Source of the DNA: Chthonomonadales bacterium
Lineage (GTDB): Bacteria > Armatimonadota > Chthonomonadetes > Chthonomonadales > CAJBBX01
NCBI GenBank assembly: GCA_012517255.1
Contig: JAAYVH010000325.1
Span: 1-48,032 of the forward strand
Reading direction: 5' to 3'
DNA: 48,032 bases
Position 1 is the stretch's first letter; each line of letters begins with the position of its first letter. Below the pieces are notes generated by a model. It was not told where the DNA came from. It saw nothing but the letters and a program-made list of their open reading frames with translations, and ran no database searches. Positions 43,380 to 48,032 of the stretch are shown here, one piece after another. The position numbers and the translations under genes are program-made.

Positions 43380-44891
43380 TCATGGCTCCGCCTCGATCAC
43401 CCTGATGCTGAGCTTTCCGATCACGCGGGCGACCTCCATCATGTCGGTCGGATCGCCTTGCGAGAACTTCACATGGGTTGCATCCACGAAGTCCGTCGGC
43501 AACGTCGCATCGTAGGGAATCCATTGCCCAAGCCAGCACTCCACCCAGGCGTGGTAGTAGAAGCGGCCCTCGCCGTAGACTATGCCGCCGGCCAGCCGCG
43601 TCGGTATGCCGGCCGAACGAGCCAGTGCAGCGAACAGCGTCGCATAGTCGCGACAAACTCCGCGTTTGCGCTTGAGGACATCCAGCGCGGAGCGCGGCAC
43701 GCCGATGCCGAAATCGGGCGTCATGTTCTTGTGAATCCAGGCGCGGATCCGCGACGCCGTCATGGCGGGGTTTCCCGTGGCATCGCGCAGTCGTTTGGCG
43801 AGGTCGCGTATCCCCGGGCGGTCCTGGTCAAGATACGGAGCCGCCTTCGCGTAACGTGCCACGTCTGCCGGCAATGACGAGGACTTCGGCCTGGTTCGAG
43901 GTCTCCCAGCCGTCGCCACCTCAAAGATGAACACGCGTTCCGCCTTGCCGTCGCCAACCTGCGACACCGCGGCTTTCCGTACCTTTTGCCAACGATCGGA
44001 TATCGGCTGATAGTCATCGGGTATCCCGCCAATCTCGAGCGTCAGCTTGCGCGCTTGGCGCGGGTTCGGTATGGGTCGATCCGGCACGATCGAGGTGGCG
44101 GCGGCGAAGTCCTCGGATACCTCGGAGTCTCGGACGAGGCTCTCGGAAGTGCTGGGCTCAGGCGTCCCTGGAAACTTTGCGGCCGTCTCGGTGAGGCGAT
44201 ACATCGCCATACCGAGCGGCAGCCTCGCCCAGAGGAGCTCGCCGCTTTCTGTCTGCCACGAGACCACCGCGCCCTGCGGCGTACTGGCGGTCACGCGATA
44301 GGCATCGTACGTCTCGGCCCCCAGAGTCGCCTTGCCGACAGCGTCAACCTTAACAGCGGCTTTCTCGATCGCCACCGTGAGAGGGTTCAGATAGTACAGC
44401 GTTGCCCGCGTGCCTATCTTCGGGGCGCTGCCGACACCCATGAAGCTGGAGTCCGCTGTCAGTACGGCGCCTTTCGGAATGGGCACGGTCTTCTTTGACG
44501 GGGAGCCTCCGGCCTCGACGAGGCACGTGACGGCATTCGCCCCGAATGTGGCCTTGAGCCGCATCGTGCTGCCGCCGGACTCGATGGTGTATTCCTGCCG
44601 GAGCGGACGGAGCGCCGTGTCGCAGACTGAGATGGCCGTGGTATCCTGCCGGATCGTCGTGCCCATCATCGTGAGGGAAACGGAGCTTACGGTCGTCAGA
44701 CGCACGCGCGTGACGCCGCCTTCGGTTACAGGCTCGGTCGTCAACGACATGCTGCCGATCTTCCGACCGTTCATGTACATGCCGTACCAGCTCGTCTGCC
44801 GATCCTGGGCGCGTGCATGCCCGATGCCGGACACGATGAGGGCAATGGGGATGCCGAGGCGCCACAGGACAGGGCGGGTCGGCGGACGCAT
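43380..44891 (-). CDS. Exported transglutaminase-like cysteine protease family protein
   Basis: A 503-residue protein with a signal peptide (WRLGIPIALIVSGIGHARAQ). The first 350 residues are beta-rich and unrecognised. The transglutaminase core near 400-480 has GVCRDYATLFAALARSAGIP with Cys413, FYYHAWVECWLGQWIPYDAT with the His and Asp. ATG 44891 is preferred for its AGGAGG and signal peptide. A start at 44957, overlapping the mqnC stop as TAATG, would add 22 Arg-rich residues. These proteins are usually peptidases or cross-linkers of the cell envelope; substrate unknown. Confidence 0.88.
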   Translation of the reverse strand: MRPPTRPVLWRLGIPIALIVSGIGHARAQDRQTSWYGMYMNGRKIGSMSLTTEPVTEGGVTRVRLTTVSSVSLTMMGTTIRQDTTAISVCDTALRPLRQEYTIESGGSTMRLKATFGANAVTCLVEAGGSPSKKTVPIPKGAVLTADSSFMGVGSAPKIGTRATLYYLNPLTVAIEKAAVKVDAVGKATLGAETYDAYRVTASTPQGAVVSWQTESGELLWARLPLGMAMYRLTETAAKFPGTPEPSTSESLVRDSEVSEDFAAATSIVPDRPIPNPRQARKLTLEIGGIPDDYQPISDRWQKVRKAAVSQVGDGKAERVFIFEVATAGRPRTRPKSSSLPADVARYAKAAPYLDQDRPGIRDLAKRLRDATGNPAMTASRIRAWIHKNMTPDFGIGVPRSALDVLKRKRGVCRDYATLFAALARSAGIPTRLAGGIVYGEGRFYYHAWVECWLGQWIPYDATLPTDFVDATHVKFSQGDPTDMMEVARVIGKLSIRVIEAEP

Positions 44892-44956
44892 GCGTGGCCT
44901 CCTCTGGGGAGCCAGCCGCGCGACACTGCGGACGCGCGCCGGCCGAATGCGCACCA

Positions 44957-46045
44957 TTATACCTGCGATGGCGCTGGGCCGAGACGCTCGTACCTGGTGG
45001 TCCGACGCGAGGGCTCGTAGCCCGCAGCGCGGATCAGGCGCTCAATCTCGTCAGGTCCCACCCGGAATGTGCAACCTGCGGCCGAAACGACATTCTCTTC
45101 CATCATGGTGGAACCGAAGTCGTCGGCGCCATAGGACAGCGATATCTGCGCCACGCGCGGCCCCATGGTGACCCAGGAGGCCTGAATGTGCGGGATATTG
45201 TCGAGGAAAATGCGGCTGACGGCAAGGGTGTGGAGGTAGTCGAAGGCTCCGGTGCGGCGCCCCCCCAGCTCGGTACCGTCGGGCTGAAACGGCCACAGAA
45301 TGAAGGCGGTGAAACCTCCCGTCTCGTCCTGCAGATCCCGAATGCGCGCAAGGTGCTCGACGCGATCGCCCCACGTGTCCACTGATCCGTACATCATGGT
45401 CGCCGTCGACGGAATGCCAAGCCGATGGGCCTCGCGCATACATCCGATCCACTCGTCTGCAGTGGTCTTCAAGGGAGCGATCGCCAGCCGCACGTTCTCC
45501 GTCAGGATCTCGGCCCCGCCACCCGGGATGCTGTCGAGTCCCGCCTCGCGCAGCCGGCTAAGGCACTCGGCCACAGTAAGTCGCGCACGCCGCGCGATAT
45601 AGATGATCTCTGCCGGCGAGAGAGCATGGAGGATCAACCCTTGCGGACCGAACTCAGCCTTCAGCGCTCGAAAGAGGTCCTCATACCACTCGATGCCGAG
45701 CGCGGGGTTCAGCCCGCCCTGCAGAAGAACCTCGATGCCGCCTGCCTCGATCATCTCGCGGACCTTGCCAACGAGCTCCTCTCGGCTCAGCACATAGCCG
45801 TCGGCGCTGCCGGGGACCCGATAGAAGGCGCAGAACCTGCAGCGCATCCAGCACACGTTCGTGTAGTTGATGTTGCGCCCGATGACGTAGGTCACCACGC
45901 GATCCGGGTTATGACGCAGCCGCATAGCATGGGCGGCCGATGCCAGCCGCGTAAGATCCGACACCTGCCCGAGCGCCATGGCCTCGGCCGGGGTGATCCG
46001 CCGATGGCTGCGAACATCTGCGAGCAGGTCGCGCGCAGCGTTCAC
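44957..46045 (-). CDS. mqnC: Cyclic dehypoxanthinyl futalosine synthase MqnC
   Basis: A 362-residue radical-SAM enzyme of the futalosine menaquinone pathway that cyclises dehypoxanthine futalosine. The [4Fe-4S]/SAM motif is CWMRCRFCAFYR, in the NINYTNVC context. QGGLNPALGIEWYEDL and the SIPGGGAEIL loop are family-typical. GTG 46045 overlaps the mqnE stop by four bases (GTGA), with GGGAGG seven bases upstream. It differs from its paralogue MqnE in the Cys-motif wording (CAFYR rather than CSFAA). The product is the substrate of MqnD. Confidence 0.94.
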   Translation of the reverse strand: MNAARDLLADVRSHRRITPAEAMALGQVSDLTRLASAAHAMRLRHNPDRVVTYVIGRNINYTNVCWMRCRFCAFYRVPGSADGYVLSREELVGKVREMIEAGGIEVLLQGGLNPALGIEWYEDLFRALKAEFGPQGLILHALSPAEIIYIARRARLTVAECLSRLREAGLDSIPGGGAEILTENVRLAIAPLKTTADEWIGCMREAHRLGIPSTATMMYGSVDTWGDRVEHLARIRDLQDETGGFTAFILWPFQPDGTELGGRRTGAFDYLHTLAVSRIFLDNIPHIQASWVTMGPRVAQISLSYGADDFGSTMMEENVVSAAGCTFRVGPDEIERLIRAAGYEPSRRTTRYERLGPAPSQV

Positions 46046-47162
46046 CGCCGCACCTCCCGGTAGAGCCCATCTCGCTCTATCGGGACGGATCGAGCATCCT
46101 CGATGAGGTTCACCATGGCTTCGGCGCTCATCGCCTGTCGCACGTCGCCTCGGCGGCCCTCCGCGAAGGTGATCCTGTACTCCTCCACCGTGCCGTCGAG
46201 GTCGTCGGCGCCGTACCATAGTGCGATCTGCGATACCGGCGTGGTGTTCATAATCCAGAACGTCTTGATGTGCGGCACGTTGTCGAGCATCAGTCTCGCG
46301 ACCGCCACCGCCCGAAGGTCATCGAGCGCCGTCGGCCCCGGTAGATGCGACAGGCGCGTGCCGTCTGGATGGAACGACAGAGGGGTGAACGCGAGAAGAT
46401 GGCCGGTCTCATCCTGGAGTTCTCGCAGGCGGAGCAGATGATCTACCCGCTCCTCGATGGTCTCAATGTGCCCGTAGAGCATCGTTGCGTACTGGGGCAG
46501 GCCGGCCTGTGCGACGGTGCGCGCGATCTCCAACCACTGGTCGGGCGTCAGTTTGCACGGATGCAGAAGCGCATGCACTCGATCACTGAGGATCTCGGCG
46601 CCGCCGCCAGGGACGGAGCTGAGCCCGGCATCTTTCAGGTCCATGAGCGCATCCGCCAGAGGCTTCCCGGCCACGTGCGCGATCTGGTCCAGCTCCACAG
46701 CCGTGAAGGCCTTGATGTGCACGTCGGGGCGCACGGCGCGTACCGCACGGATGACGTCGAGATAGTAGGAGTACGGAAGGTGCGGATGGATGCCGCCGAC
46801 GATATGGACCTCGGTGATGGGCGCGTCGCCATAGCGCAGAAGCGCATCGCGGATCTCGTCCACCGCCATCGTATAGGGTTGCGGACCGCCGCCGCCGATG
46901 TTCGCAGCGAATGAGCAGAACCGGCACTGCTTGTTGCAGACGTTGGTGTAGTTGATGTGCTGGTTGCGGACGTACCAGGTCCGCCGCCCGTGCATCCTCT
47001 CGCGCGCGGCATTGGCGAGCGCACCGACGCCCGTCAGGTCATCCGTCGCATACAGGAGGAGTCCGTCCGGACGGGTTAGCCGCTCGCCTCTGACGACTCG
47101 CTCGGCAACAGGCTGGAGCGCTGGGTCGGTCAGAACCGACAGGATGTCATCGGCCTGAGGCA

Positions 47163-47163
<1 letters not shown>
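46042..47163 (-). CDS. mqnE: Aminofutalosine synthase MqnE
   Basis: A 373-residue radical-SAM enzyme joining 3-enolpyruvylbenzoate with the adenosyl part of SAM to form aminofutalosine. The cluster motif is CNKQCRFCSFAAN after NQHINYTNV. VHIVGGIHPHLPYSYYL, IKAFTAVELDQIAHVAG and LSSVPGGGAEIL follow. It begins one base into the gyrB stop codon and overlaps mqnC by four, so the three are tightly packed. MqnE rather than MqnC by the CSFAAN wording and by its order. Confidence 0.95.

Positions 47164-48032
<869 letters not shown>

Overview
The window is a compact, GC-rich bacterial chromosome segment with tight gene spacing, many 1-53 base overlaps and good Shine-Dalgarno sites. The gene mix points tentatively to Armatimonadota or a neighbouring lineage: hpnCDE squalene synthesis, futalosine-pathway menaquinone genes, a prepilin-like small secreted protein, DUF1080 and Tat-exported Gfo/Idh/MocA proteins, and a MutL/GlmL-like ATPase paired with a conserved unnamed protein. 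This rests on recognised families, not on a phylogenetic marker. No tRNA, rRNA, CRISPR array, insertion sequence or phage gene was recognised.

Layout. 1-123 (-): N-terminus of lipA, running off the left edge, with a clear sigma70-type promoter. 187-3485 (+): hpnC-hpnD-hpnE, the three-step route from farnesyl diphosphate to squalene. 3620-7243 (+): clpB and two Hsp20 chaperones. 7296-9775 (-): guaB then dusB, read from a near-consensus promoter at 9806-9834 and convergent with the hsp20 genes over a long hairpin. 9863-17497 (+): an ABC-2 exporter pair whose permease carries two Ig-like domains, a GlmL/MutL-like ATPase, a secreted sialate O-acetylesterase-like protein, a prepilin-like protein and a 381-residue protein of unknown function. 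17797-31591 (+): a complete NAD(P)-linked bidirectional [NiFe] hydrogenase locus, hoxEFUYH, a HoxW-type protease and hypABFCDE, with a full-length malic enzyme between hypB and hypF. 31705-34647 (+): a two-domain DUF1080 protein, a Tat-exported oxidoreductase and a small membrane protein. 34738-37873 (-): three Gfo/Idh/MocA oxidoreductases. 38103-38969 (+): mqnD. 38975-48032 (-): a nearly unbroken gene string in the order gyrB (partial), mqnE, mqnC, transglutaminase-like protein, PIN/TRAM membrane protein, ispDF, hpf, pfkA and a 106-residue unknown.

How the parts fit. HoxEFU form the diaphorase and HoxYH the hydrogenase module. HoxW trims HoxH, and HypA-F build and insert the NiFe(CN)2CO centre. 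The malic enzyme in the same string would couple malate decarboxylation to the nicotinamide pool that the hydrogenase uses. MqnC, MqnD and MqnE are three of the futalosine-pathway enzymes for menaquinone; mqnA and mqnB are not here. IspDF supplies isoprenoid precursor for HpnCDE and for the menaquinone tail. DUF1080 and Gfo/Idh/MocA proteins suggest oxidative processing of glycosides.

The best candidates for something undescribed are the GlmL-like ATPase with its 381-residue partner and no visible mutase, the ABC permease with two inserted Ig-like domains, the repeat-like insertion between hoxY and hoxH, and the dyads in the long hox leader.
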